Shown: positions 34,479 through 44,788, counted from the stretch's first letter. The stretch is 64,000 nt of DNA from Siphonodentalium dalli (GCA_032622095.1 CP136061.1:42849797-42913796), one strand, 5' to 3'. A program made the numbers and translations. The notes: a model not told the origin generated them from the letters alone.

Positions 34479-34481
34479 TAA

Positions 34482-34739
34482 GAGTGTAAGACTTTGACTG
34501 TTATGTTAATATGCATTAAATGGTCTGGCAGCATATGTTCTGTTATAGGATACATATGGGATCCCCAGTTTATAGCGAAATTAAAAAAACGAGTCCAGTA
34601 TATTTAGTCTAGTGTACTGAACGACTATGCGTTGTTTTGTTCGAGGAAAGAAGTGGCCCTTTGATAAATAAGTCTATTTGACGTATGTAATGGCGTAAAT
34701 TGAATGAAATTAATTTCCAAACTACATCAATATCGGTCA
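34482..34739. other. Short spacer, nothing seen
   Basis: AT-rich sequence between the MITE and the C-rich minisatellite. Confidence 0.4.
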
Positions 34740-36602
34740 CAGACACCGATTCATCTTCATTCCTCGCCCCCCCCCCCCACAATCACCGATTCCACTTCAT
34801 TCCTCGCCCCCCCCCCCACAATCACCGATTCCTCTTCATTCCTCGTCCCCCCCCCACAATCACCGATTCCTCTTCATTCCTCGCCCCCCCCACAGACACC
34901 GATTCTGCTTCATTCCTCACCACCCCCCCCCCCACAATCACCGATTCCTCTTCATTCCTCGCCCCCCCCCCCACAGACACCGATTCTTCTTCATTCCTCG
35001 CCCCCCCCCCCACAGACACCGATTCCTCTTCATCCCCCCCCCACAATCACCGATTCCTCTTCATTCCTCGCCCCCCCCCACAATCACCGATTCATCTTCA
35101 TTCCTCGCCCCCCCCCACAATCACCGATTCCTCTTCATTCCTCGCCCCCCACAGACACCGATTCCTCTTCATTCCTCGCCCCCCCCCACAATCACCGATT
35201 CATCTTCATTCCTCGCCCCCCCCCACAATCACCGATTCCTCTTCATTCCTCGCCCACCCCCACAATCACCGATTCATCTTCATTCCTCGCCCCCCCCCCC
35301 CTACAGACACCGATTCCTCTTCATTCCTCGCCCCCCCCCCCCACAATCACCGATTCCTCTTCATCACCCCCACAGATACCGATTCCTCTTCATTCCTCGA
35401 CCCCCCCCGCCCCACAATCACCGATTCATCTTCATTCCTCGCCCCCCCCCACAATCACCGATTCCTCTTCATTCCTCGCCCACCCCCACAATCACCGATT
35501 CATCTTCATTCCTCGCCCCCCCTACAGACACCGATTCCTCTTCATTCCTCGCCCCCCCCCACAATCACCGATTCCTCTTCATCCCCCCCCCCCCACAGAC
35601 ACCGATTCCTCTTCATTCCTCGCCCCCCCCCACAATCACCGATTCATCTTCATTCCTCGTCCCCCCCCCACAATCACCGATTCCTCTTCATTCCTCGCCC
35701 CCCCCCACAATCACCGATTCATCTTCATTCCTCGCCCCCCCCCCCCACAATCACCGATTCATCTTCATTCCTCGCCCCCCCCCCCCACAATCACCGATTC
35801 ATCTTCATTCCTCGCCCCCCCCCCACAATCACCGATTCCTCTTCATTCCTCGCCCCCCCCACAATCACCGATTCATCTTCATTCCTCGCCCCCCCCCACA
35901 ATCACCGATTCCTCTTCATTCCTCGCCCCCCCCCCCCCCACAATCACCGATTCATCTTCATTCCTCGCCCCCCCCCCCACAATCACCGATTCCTCTTCAT
36001 TCCTCGCCCCCCCCCACAATCACCGATTCCTCTTCATTCCTCGCCCCCCCACTACAGACACCGATTCATCTTCATTCCTCGCCCCCCCCCCCCCCCCCCA
36101 CAATCACCGATTCATCTTCATTCCTCGCCCCCCCCCCCCTCACAGACACCGATTCTTCTTCATTCCTCGCCCCCCCCCCCACAGACACCGATTCTTCTTC
36201 ATTCCTCGCCGCCCCCCCCCCCCCCCCCCACAATCACCGATTCCTCTTCATTCCTCGCCCCCCCACAATCACCGATTCATCTTCATTCCTCGCCCCCCCC
36301 CCACAATCACCGATTCCTCTTCATTCCTCGCCCCCCCCCCCACTACAGACACCGATTCATCTTCATTCCTCGCCCCCCCCCCCACAATCACCGATTCATC
36401 TTCATTCCTCGCCCCCCCCCCCCACAATCACCGATTCTTCTTCATTCCTCGCCCCCCCCCCACAATCACCGATTCCTCTTCATTCCTCGCCCCCCCCTAC
36501 AGACACCGATTCATCTTCATTCCTCGCCCCCACCCCCCCCACAATCACCGATTCATCTTCATTCCTCGCCCCCCCCCCACAATCACCGATTCCTCTTCAT
36601 TC
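34740..36602. repeat. ~39-bp minisatellite with variable poly-C tracts
   Basis: About 47 units of cacaatcaccgattcctctt followed by cattcctcg and a C run of roughly 6 to 20. Variants are cacagacacc for cacaatcacc, and gattcatctt or gattcttctt. Unit length varies mainly through the C run. The unit has no stop codon in the forward sense, so overlapping frames of 635 and 667 codons (Pro/Ser/His-rich) span it in different frames. C-tract length shifts the frame from unit to unit, which argues against a selected protein. The minus strand carries regularly spaced G runs with quadruplex potential. Confidence 0.95.
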
Positions 36603-36746
36603 CCTAATGACTATAAATATTGCATACCATTTTTTAAAATGGAATTTCTGAATGGAATAAGGATCGGATCGTGTAATAAAAAGCAGAATGATGAATTAAC
36701 AGAATGATGAATTAACAGAATGATGAATTAACATAAATGTACATAT

Positions 36747-37199
36747 GTGACCCGCCATATCAAATCCAGTCGTAAGTCGGGATTTCTTTACCCTGTGCCA
36801 ATGCATTCTCATATATATGTGAGTCGACCATAGGTCGCCTCGCATATATTGGCCTAACAATTTTTCACAATTTTAATAATTTGTTCTTGTATTCTTTAAC
36901 AATTTTATAATTTCACACATACACAGCCCCAGACAAACATGAGCAGACGACACTCTTCTATATGCTTCTGTATATGTGTGGGGCTCCCTGCAGGGTAATG
37001 GATGTTTTTTTTATTTTATGTCCTAAAAATTGTAAGAAACATTTATTTAAAAAAAATGATAAAAAATTGTTAGGCCAATGCATTCTCTTATATATTTATA
37101 TATGCGAGGCGACCTATGGTCGACTCGCATATATAAGAGAATGCACTGGCACAGGGTAAAAAAAATCCCGACTTACGACTGGATTTGATGGCGAGTCAC
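36747..37199. mobile_element. 453-bp TIR element (MITE-like), complete copy
   Basis: The left end gtgacccgccatatcaaatc and right end gatttgatggcgagtcac are inverted copies. The terminal repeats extend inward about 120-138 bp (36747-36866 and 37062-37199). Each arm also holds its own hairpin centred on gaccataggtc/gacctatggtc. The interior (36920-37060) has no coding capacity beyond a spurious 65-codon frame. A truncated relative lies at 32595-32867, and about 50 bp beyond the right end is shared by both loci. That makes a segmental copy as likely as two independent insertions. Confidence 0.82.
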
Positions 37200-37409
37200 A
37201 TATATTCTGAAAGTATTCGATATAAAATCTAACAAATAAATAACATACATGAAAGTTTAAACAGTACACAACCTATACACACAGTATAACCAATAAACAA
37301 CATACGTGAACGTTTTGTATGAGTTGGACATGTTACATTAGCCATTACGGTTGTCGCGGATAGTTTTGATTGTCGATGTAGCCAAGCGTTTCCAGATAGG
37401 ACATGCACT

Positions 37410-38020
37410 TGGGGAGGGGACTATAGGTCGGCCTTGCTATTCTGTTCGCGGGGTAGATATTATCTCACTCTGTGGAGGGGACTATATGTCGGCCTTGCTA
37501 TTTTGTTCGCGGGGTAGATATTATCCCACTCTGGGGAGGGGACTATATGTCGTCCTTGCTATTCTGTTCGCGGGGTAGATATTATTCCACTCTGGGGAGG
37601 GGACTATAGGTCGGCCTTGCTATTCTGTTCGCGGGGTAGATATTATCCCACTCTGGGGAGGGGACTATAGGTCGGCCTTGCTATTATGTTCGCGGGGTAG
37701 ATATTATCCCACTCTTGGAGGGGACTATAGGTCGGCCTTGCTATTCTGTTCGCGGGGTAGATATTATCCTACTCTGGGGAGGGGACTATAGGTCGACCTT
37801 GCTATTCTGTTCGCGGGGTAGATATTATCACACTCTGGGGAGGGGACTATAGGTCGGCCTTGCTATTCTGTTCGCGGGGTATATATTAGCACACTCTGGG
37901 GAGGGGACTATAGGTCGGCCTTGCTATTCTGTTCGCGGGGTAGATATTATCACACTCTGGGGAGGGGACTATAGGTCGGCCTTGCTATTCTGTTCGCGGG
38001 GTAGATATTAGCACACTCTG
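37410..38020. repeat. 61-bp minisatellite, ten copies
   Basis: The landmark ctata(g/t)gtcggccttgcta starts at 37421, 37482, 37543 and 37604, then every 60-61 bp to about 37969. Each unit also holds ttcgcggggtagatatta and cactctggggagggga. Copies are nearly identical, suggesting recent expansion or homogenisation. The 75-codon frame at 37351-37578 reads the array. Confidence 0.95.
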
Positions 38021-38259
38021 TTTTACTCATGCTTTTATGTGGTTTGTGATGATATAGGAACAAATTATACTTCCACCAAAGTTCAAACGAGATTGGTGTA
38101 AGTTATCTTCTGTCAGTTGCTGCATATTTCATAACAAATTACTGTGGATCTTACAACTTCCAAGGAATCAAGTTTGTAAAAGTAATGTATTGTGAGATGT
38201 TCGGTTTTGGTTCATGAACTGGCATCGGCTGAGTTCCTGCTATATAGTATTCTGAATAA
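38021..38259. other. Short spacer, nothing seen
   Basis: AT-rich sequence between the 61-bp array and the LINE remnant. Confidence 0.4.
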
Positions 38260-38880
38260 TTGTTTCCCTATATCAGCCAAATACTACAGCAAGTTATGGA
38301 AACACCTTACCTCGGCTTGACACTATCAAAATACATTAAATTGGCAGCCCATATGAACAAAATGACAAACAAAGCAAATGCAACATCTGGATTCCTTCAA
38401 AGAAATATACGACAAGCCCCATCAAAAAGCAAAAACAGAGTCTAGGAAACTTGATTGAGATCAAAACTGGAATTTGCGGCCATAGCTAAAAAAGGACATT
38501 GACACCATCGAGAGAGCAAAACGAGTAGCTAGATTCATCACTGGCGTTTACGTATCGAGATTTGAAGGGGTTATGACAGAGATGACACGTCACCTTCATC
38601 TTGAATCAACCGCAGGACAGACCAGAGACGAAAACTGTTTGGTAAGACAGTGGATGGGCGGGTCCCAGCTATTGACTTCAAAAGACTCGTAGAAAAAAGG
38701 GCGCCAGTTAAAGTTCGAATGCTACAACACATCCAATATAGTGGATAAATACATGTACGAGTGTAACAACCCAAGACCACTCGAGATCATAAATGCGAAA
38801 TATGTGGAATTTGAACATTCCTTCCACCCATTGACTATGCTACAAACTTGAAGAGGACAGCGCTGGAAAACATAACATCC
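38260..38880 (+). pseudogene. Non-LTR retrotransposon, reverse-transcriptase C-terminal remnant
   Basis: The frame at 38260-38445 reads ETPYLGLTLSKYIKLAAHMN, then KANATSGFLQRNIRQAPSK. This matches the conserved YLGVTLS...W..H......KAN.TLGFLRRNL segment after the thumb of jockey-like LINE reverse transcriptases. After a stop near 38443, further blocks follow in shifted frames: RSKLEFA, DIDTIERAKRVARFITGVY, EMTRHLHLES and EHSFHPLT, the usual order to the C-terminus. Several frameshifts and stops make it dead. It differs from the copy at 9402-10190 in sequence and looks like another LINE lineage. Confidence 0.85.
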
Positions 38881-38916
38881 AATACCTAGTCCTAAATTCC
38901 AAATCCGAGTACTTAT

Positions 38917-39145
38917 TAACGCCACTGGTGTAATATGTTTTTTGAAAATATAATAACAGCTGGTCCACTGGGCGAATGCATTATGGGTAATTAGGTATTC
39001 TCGTACCTGACTCAATCGTACCGATAGAGTCACGTACAGGCTGAAATTGTAAACTTAACGCCACCGGTGTAATATGTTCTTGAAAATATAATAATGAAAC
39101 CTGGTCCAAAGGGATATTGGATTATGGGTAATTAGGTAGTCTCGT
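38917..39145. repeat. Two direct ~88-bp copies
   Basis: The series aacgccactggtgtaatatg, ttgaaaatataata, ctggtcca and attatgggtaattaggta occurs at 38917-39003 and 39057-39145, about 140 bp apart. Confidence 0.8.
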
Positions 39146-39361
39146 TTAGTTTAGTAGAAAGGAAATAGTATTTAATTAACCGATAGCCTGAAAATAATGT
39201 ATAACCCATTGGGAGCCCCTGGGGTAGTGAAGTGAATTGTGGGTAATTTTAATTGGAGTGCGCATGCCTGTTCTGTTGGAGTAATCGCGATCTTTTATTT
39301 TCTGGTCATCAAGTCAAAATTGTATCGTATACACAATGTGATTGTACCGATGTATGTATCG
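39146..39361. other. No feature seen
   Basis: AT-rich DNA. A gtgggtaatt word near 39240 recalls the preceding repeat. Confidence 0.4.
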
Positions 39362-39452
39362 TGACTCGACTCGTTTTCGTGGTCATATAGGCCCTACATG
39401 TATATAATAGGACCTATATAACCTATAATCACGAAAACGAGCAGAGTCGCGA
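39362..39452. repeat. Small fold-back
   Basis: gactcgactcgttttcgtgg (39362-39383) and cacgaaaacgagcagagtcg (about 39430-39449) are inverted copies, and the ctata/tatag words inside also pair. Confidence 0.7.
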
Positions 39453-39864
39453 AATCTGATAGAATTCCAGGAATCGTACATTCACTTTCAATAGTATAGA
39501 TTCTCTGAATCTGCCGCGGAATTCCCAAAATTGTACTTTCATTTTCAATAGGATTGTCCGAATTTTCACTTTCACTTTTACCACACAAAGCGTTAAAACG
39601 CATGTCAATCGTATTTGTTTACAAATTGCATTTGGTGCGACGATTTGCAGTAGTTTCCTATTTGCGGAGATCACTTTGCGGAAGTCCCCGAATTCGCGGA
39701 GGTCCCCTAAAATGCGCGATATATGTAGATTTTAATGAGGGAACGGGTGCGTATATGTCAATTGATACGTATTTTAAACAAATAATGACACGATCATCAT
39801 AATAGAGGTCTGTTCTATTAATTATATATGCGCCGAGTTCACTTGGTGCAAATCAAACGGCGAT
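39453..39864. other. No supported gene
   Basis: Open frames on both strands overlap without any recognised motif. A cactttca(a/c)t word repeats at 39480-39580. Confidence 0.4.
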
Positions 39865-40110
39865 AAATATTCTTGTGTGCCAGAAGGACTCCTTAAAGTT
39901 GTGAATAAGATGAAGAATATTTATTAGATGTTATTTAACAAGTCAAATAATATTATTTGATTGACTTGTTAAATAACATATAATAAATATTCTTCATCTT
40001 AATCACAACTAACTAATGAATAATATTATTTGATTGACTTGTTAAATAACATCAAATAAATATTCTTCATCTTATTCATAACGTTAAGGAGTCCTTCTGG
40101 CGAGAATATT
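39865..40110. repeat. Fold-back with a duplicated right arm
   Basis: The left arm 39880-39955 (ccagaaggactccttaaagt, gaataagatgaagaatattt, gttatttaacaagtcaaata) is matched in inverted orientation twice: by 39952-40014 without the outer part, and by 40024-40100 with it. It can fold into two alternative hairpins sharing one left arm. Confidence 0.88.
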
Positions 40111-41772
40111 ATATTCAATTCAAGGTCAAATCTCGTTTTTCGCCGGAAAGCAGATGGGAACAGCCCGGACGAAGTCGGGCCCACCAGCCAGTGTAATAAA
40201 CAGCGAGACAGCTTGAGGAATGTATGTATAACACGAGAAACTGGAAAACGTGGTATATGGAAGTAATACATTAAAATAATAATAATAATTCAGGGTTTCC
40301 GCCTGGCCGGCTGCGGGTCCGCCCCACGGACCCATTCCCCTCGTCGGTCGTTGCATGAAATCCCGCTCATACACAAATAAATGACGTTATTACAATCTTT
40401 TTCAGTCTTGTCTGTGTCGACAGGCTAAATATCTACACTTATTTTCATTAATATTGACAAAATGAAATCGACACAGTCCATCTCCCGAAAAAAAACACTA
40501 AGAAAGAGCGGGTCAAGTAACGACATTAGATACAGCGTATAATACATGTCGCGGTAACATCAAAGAATGCCGGACTGTTGAGTATGCATATTTTTGTGCA
40601 CGAGATTCCATGGATGAAACTACTCACGCTCGAAGACCCCGTGCTATCGTACGATTACACAATTGGATCAAAGACCCAATTGCTGAATTTTATGCACGGG
40701 ATTTTCGTGGATGAAACTACTCAATGTTGATCATTTATCTTATTGCTGTATTATCATTTGTTTTGAGTTCGATGTAAGTGAAGTTCCTGAAATATACATG
40801 TGATTCTCTACGTGTATTGATTATTATGCGTATATTGCCATGCATACTTAACAAAATCCCAAAGTGACTTATTTCACAATATTACAGAACATGTCTCAAA
40901 TCAGTCATTATAGCGGGAAATCATAGTGACAACACCATTCATTTGAGCCATAGTACATGCATGGAGGATAACACGAACACATAACCCCGCCCCAATATGG
41001 ATATAAAGTCAAAGTACGGTCAATAGTTTAGTTGTCCCGCATGGGTCCCCAAGCACAATCAACGACGCACATGTTCACATTTCCCGCCAAAAACTAAATT
41101 ATATTTTATAATACATTGGCTAAAACTCTGTTCTATAGCTGTGGTCATCGGTTGTTGGACTAGTACAGACTACTGAACAAGCTACGCGTTCCGATTGAAA
41201 GATTTTGCTACCATTCGTATTTCGCCGCTATAAATATCTCCTGCAGTATGACGTCACAGCGCACAAATAGTTTTACGATTGACAGAATATATAATCCTGT
41301 CAGTTTCATTTTCACTGACGCTTAGCACTTGAAATTCTAAGAAATACTTTATTCAATTCCCCTTGCTGGGTATTATTGGTCAATGCGTAGATGCTTTTTA
41401 GTGTTTAGATTCATATTATACCTGTTGGAATCTTATTGTAAGTTATAAATTTGTAAACACTGTTTTAAACTCGTAGCTCGTTCATTTATATAGTCTGCAA
41501 TCAGACGGCAGTCTTACGTACGTAATTAAATGACTAACTATTTGGATACCATCAATATAATTAATGCACCCACGGAAATGATCGACTTGCATAATATACG
41601 TAGCTTTGGACTGCTTTGTGGGACACTCAGGTACAAGGAAATGGCTTCGTTTCAGTGTCAATTTACTGTCAAATAACAAAATTTTCGCCCGACGGGACGA
41701 ACCATTGTCGTCCCGTCGCGTTATGTGTCTCCCCAATACGGACTCATTAATTTCCCCCTGGCGGAAACCCTT
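40111..41772. other. No supported gene; possible inverted-repeat ends
   Basis: cagggtttccgcctgg at 40292-40307 and cctggcggaaaccctta near 41757-41773 are short inverted copies that could bound a ~1.48-kb decayed element. Two catgnatgaaactactca words lie at 40610-40625 and 40710-40725. No open frame here has a recognised motif. Confidence 0.4.
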
Positions 41773-41898
41773 ATATTATTAGCCATAAATATAAATTATA
41801 ATATAATTATAATATAAACTAGCTTTCAAATTCCATGGAATTTGAAAGCTAGTTTATATTATAATTATATTATAATTTATATTTATGGCTAATAATAT
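41773..41898. repeat. Perfect 126-bp palindrome without a loop
   Basis: I compared both 63-base arms base by base. 41773-41835 is the exact reverse complement of 41836-41898, with the centre in ttccatggaa. The arms are AT-rich (tataatataattataatata) except for ctagctttcaaattcca near the centre. There is no spacer. Confidence 0.95.
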
Positions 41899-42607
41899 GA
41901 TCTTGGTGGCGTTACCATTTCTGACTATCGGTTTCTTGTACAGCTATGAGGATCATGCACACAACCAATACAGGCACAGAGGTACAAAGTACCGGCGTCG
42001 GTGCGAATCGGGTTCATACGCTTGTGCGAATGTTGTTCATTGTGAATATTCATCAGTTTCAAACTATAGTTCTCTGTCATAGGTCACAGTGGAAATTGCC
42101 ATTTCCGTTTAAAGTCATTATCTGTCATACACAGGTTTATTGAAATAAGAAAATGTATAAAAGTCGCATCCACACTTCTCCTCAGAATTGAGCAATAAAG
42201 AGCCTTGTTAGTATGTTACTGATATGATGAACATAAGTGCGTGTCTATCACATATGTATATTTACACACTAAGTGTTGTCATCACTAAATCCAGCATTCT
42301 GATTGGTCGGCGCCCACGTGGCTAGTTGCAGTTAGTTATCGGTGAATGCGCAACGCCTCATGACACCAAGCTAATAACACCATCGATACGTCATTAGGTT
42401 TGGAAAGACGAACGCGTAATGTTTTGGGCGCATTTCGGCTCGCGCAGGATTGACTTAATACATCATCGGGTTTCAATATGAAGAGAAATTGTTCCTATTA
42501 ACTTTTGGCAAGGGTGCTATTGGGTATTTTGGGCTGATCTTGTCACGATACACTTTTCGATTTAAATATATTTACAAAAGTGGCTTTCTCGCTAAATGTA
42601 TATAAAT
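41899..42607. other. No supported gene
   Basis: Open frames of 65 codons at 41885-42082 and 41946-42143 overlap in different frames without motifs. Confidence 0.4.
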
Positions 42608-42768
42608 ATAAGGATTAACTGTCATGTGGACTATTTTTATGGTGATGTAACGGTGAGGTAAGTGGACATAACTTGTATGTAAAACCCTTCGGGTTTTACA
42701 CAAGTTATGTCCACTTATCTCACCGTTACATCTCCATCAAAACAGTCCACATGACAGTTAATCCTTAT
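42608..42768. repeat. 161-bp fold-back with TTCG apex
   Basis: The ends ataaggattaactgtcatgt and acatgacagttaatccttat are inverted copies. The arms (42608-42686 and 42690-42768) match almost throughout, and the apex is aaaacccttcgggtttt. It has the same architecture as 30158-30326. Confidence 0.93.
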
Positions 42769-42867
42769 GTGAAACACGGAACATATGAAAAATTTCTATG
42801 ACTGTCTCAGAGTGTACACAAATGTCGGTCGATAATCCGTGCATAGAACCCGTATAGTGTGTATTGC

Positions 42868-43410
42868 ATTCAGAATCAGAATCAGAATTTTTAATCTCAA
42901 ATCGCCGGACGTGTCCGGTATAACAGAGTGTAGTTATGAATACACGTCAATATATACAAATAGATGGTAATGCTGTTGAAAGCAATATATATAGTTCAAT
43001 AATTATGTGCACGTTCGGGAAGGGTGGGATGTGGGCGTACGTGAGGTGATTTAGTTGGGGTGGGTGCTTCAAGGTTCGCGTGGTTATGCCACAGGGGGCT
43101 CCATTAGGCGGAGGGCGTCTCGGATGAACATACTAAGATTGGTGAGGGTTCTTTTATTTGTGCACGTGAAGAGGGCATTGAGTTTGTGGACATTTGGACT
43201 CGTGTAGTAGTATGATTTAAGATATTTTCGTCTCAAATCGCATAGTTTTTCACATTTGAGTATGATGTGGTATTCATCACCAAGTTCAACGTCGCACAGC
43301 GTGCATTTTCGATCGGAGTAGTTGTACACTCTACACATCATGCAGCTGGAGCAATACGACGTGCTAAAACAGAAAGGAGCGTTCACCAACATATAGGGGT
43401 GTATCAACAT
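42868..43410 (-). pseudogene. LINE 3' end: C-terminal zinc-knuckle-like block, 3'UTR and repeat tail
   Basis: The minus-strand frame 43084-43410 contains DRKCTLCDVELGDEYHIILK, then CEKLCDLRRKYL and an NLSMFIRDAL-type end. The CxxC...GDExH...C...R pattern is typical of the C-terminal segment of many metazoan LINE ORF2 proteins. It is followed, in the element's sense, by ~210 bp of apparent 3'UTR and a tail of attctgattctgattctg (42870-42890 on the plus strand as cagaatcagaatcagaat). A simple repeat tail is the usual end of such elements. It is 5'-truncated, lacking the reverse transcriptase. The open frame may simply be the intact end of a young, truncated insertion. Confidence 0.75.
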
Positions 43411-43868
43411 GGGTTATTGATGGTTTTTCGGGTGTATCAAAATGGGTTATTGATGGTTTTTCGACAGTCGTATGTTGAAACATTTACGTTGAAATGTTGG
43501 AAAGGTAATGTTTCGGTGACGAAACCAAATCGAGAAATATTGTATAACTACGAGGGGTTAGGAAAAAATTCAGGATACGTTGAATTATTTTGTTTTTATT
43601 TAAGACTTATCTCCCATGGAACGTGAGGTACAGGACACCCACATCTGCAGTGCAAGTTATTTCCATGGTCATTTTGTGGACCACCACAACCAACATTTTC
43701 TTAAAAAACCACTAACATGGAAGGACAATGCAGAAAACTGTGTGAAATATTTAAAATAATTATATGCGGAAAAAGTGCCAATCATGTAAGCGTAATGAAA
43801 AACACCACTTTGGACCGTGTGTTTTAACTTGAAGGGACGAATTTTGCCATAATAACCACATAACATAC
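43411..43868. other. No supported gene; 34-bp direct duplication
   Basis: ggtgtatcaacatgggttat, tgatggtttttcg occurs twice in tandem at 43397-43463. The plus-strand frame at 43267-43626 spans the LINE remnant in antisense and is not supported. Confidence 0.5.
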
Positions 43869-43975
43869 CTTTATCCTTACTCTTGGATGTTGTGGTATAG
43901 GTGTGCTTAGCCGTTGTCATCTTCGCCGTTGATGTATCGCGCCTAGTACTCTTCGGCGTTGACATAAGAAGGGGG
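43869..43975 (-). CDS. Candidate Ser/Thr/Lys-rich exon
   Basis: Between a possible acceptor (aaatattctag, ending at 43976) and a strong donor (GATAAAG|GTATGT, at 43869/43868) the minus strand reads STPKSTRRDTSTAKM, then TTAKHTYTTTSKSKDK. The Ser/Thr/Lys-rich character and the repeated tcaacg(g/c)cgaag word match the end of the membrane-anchor exon at 44551-44788. It may encode the next part of an extracellular stem. The reading phase does not join cleanly to that exon's phase-1 donor, so at least one boundary is wrong, another exon lies between, or the region is decayed. Confidence 0.35.
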
Positions 43976-44550
43976 CTAGAATATTTACCTACAGTCTTCG
44001 TCGTTGACTTAAAGAAGGATTATCTCTTTAAATAACAAATTTTAAATAGTTGCGTGGGTATAAAATAATAGATATGAACTGAAGACCTATGTCCGGAAAA
44101 GCTTCTATCAATTAATATTGATTTTATTTCGAATATTAAATCGGGCCCATTTATGTTACTATTTTTAGAACCGACCATTCGGATGAGACCGTATTGCGAT
44201 ATAGAGCACTGGGCTGTTCCTACGTCTACGCAACGAATGTCAAATGTCACAGATTGGTTGTTTGTACTGTTTTGTTCCACAGATATAAGCGATAATGAGT
44301 ATAATTAACGTTTATTTGTGACAAAATTGCACAATATAATTTCTGGTCTCTGTAACCAATATTGTTCGTTAGCTGAACAAACACACCTTTTTAGACCAGA
44401 AAATATTCGAAATAAAATTAATATTAATCGATAGAAGCATTTCCGGACAGGAGTCTTCGATTCAGATATAATATTTTATACCCCGGTAACTATATAATGC
44501 ATGTTTACAAAGAGATAATCCACCTTTAAGAACGGGGCTCGAAGATTTAC
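43976..44550. other. Probable intron with a duplicated exon-edge
   Basis: 43962-44012 and 44525-44575 are related copies carrying tatttacct(a/c)cagtcttcg, tcgttgacttaa and aagaagg/aagaacgg, each with an AG|GTAAAT-type donor on the minus strand. This suggests that an exon edge and its splice donor were duplicated ~563 bp apart. The 86-codon frame at 44020-44280 has no motif. Confidence 0.4.
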
Positions 44551-44788
44551 CTCCAGTCTTCGCCGCTGACTTAAGAACGGACCCAGTCTTGTCAGCTTCA
44601 ATGTTCGCCATGGATGCACGGACTGGACTAATGTAGTAGGCGTTAATAAATCCTGTTGAGTACTGGGATGCTATTAGCATAAGAACGACAGTCAGACTAA
44701 CAACGAATGCAATGACACCAACGAGAACACGTTTCGGCCTACATTGGGTTTTCTCGACACATGACGCCCATAATTCCACCACCGCCAT
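44551..44788 (-). CDS. First exon of a putative type II membrane protein
   Basis: The frame begins at the ATG at 44788 and runs 79 codons to a good splice donor (ACTGGAG|GTAAAT, at 44551/44550). The translation starts MAVVELWASCVEKTQCRPKR. Residues 21-40 (VLVGVIAFVVSLTVVLMLIA) form one strong hydrophobic segment. Positive charges on its N-side (K13, R17, K19, R20) and few on the other predict an N-inside signal anchor. After it comes a Ser/Lys-rich stretch (KSAAKT) like a stem. This layout is common in Golgi glycosyltransferases, sulfotransferases and some surface proteins, but no catalytic domain is in view. I do not recognise the protein. An upstream ATG and the true 5' end are undetermined. 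A pseudogene or a chance frame is possible, though the hydrophobic segment plus donor is a good combination. Confidence 0.5.

Noticed and set aside
34700-36707. Open frames of 635 and 667 codons rich in Pro, Ser and His
   Set aside because: They overlap in different frames across the poly-C minisatellite. Variable C-run lengths switch the frame between units, and no signal peptide, domain or conserved frame is seen.
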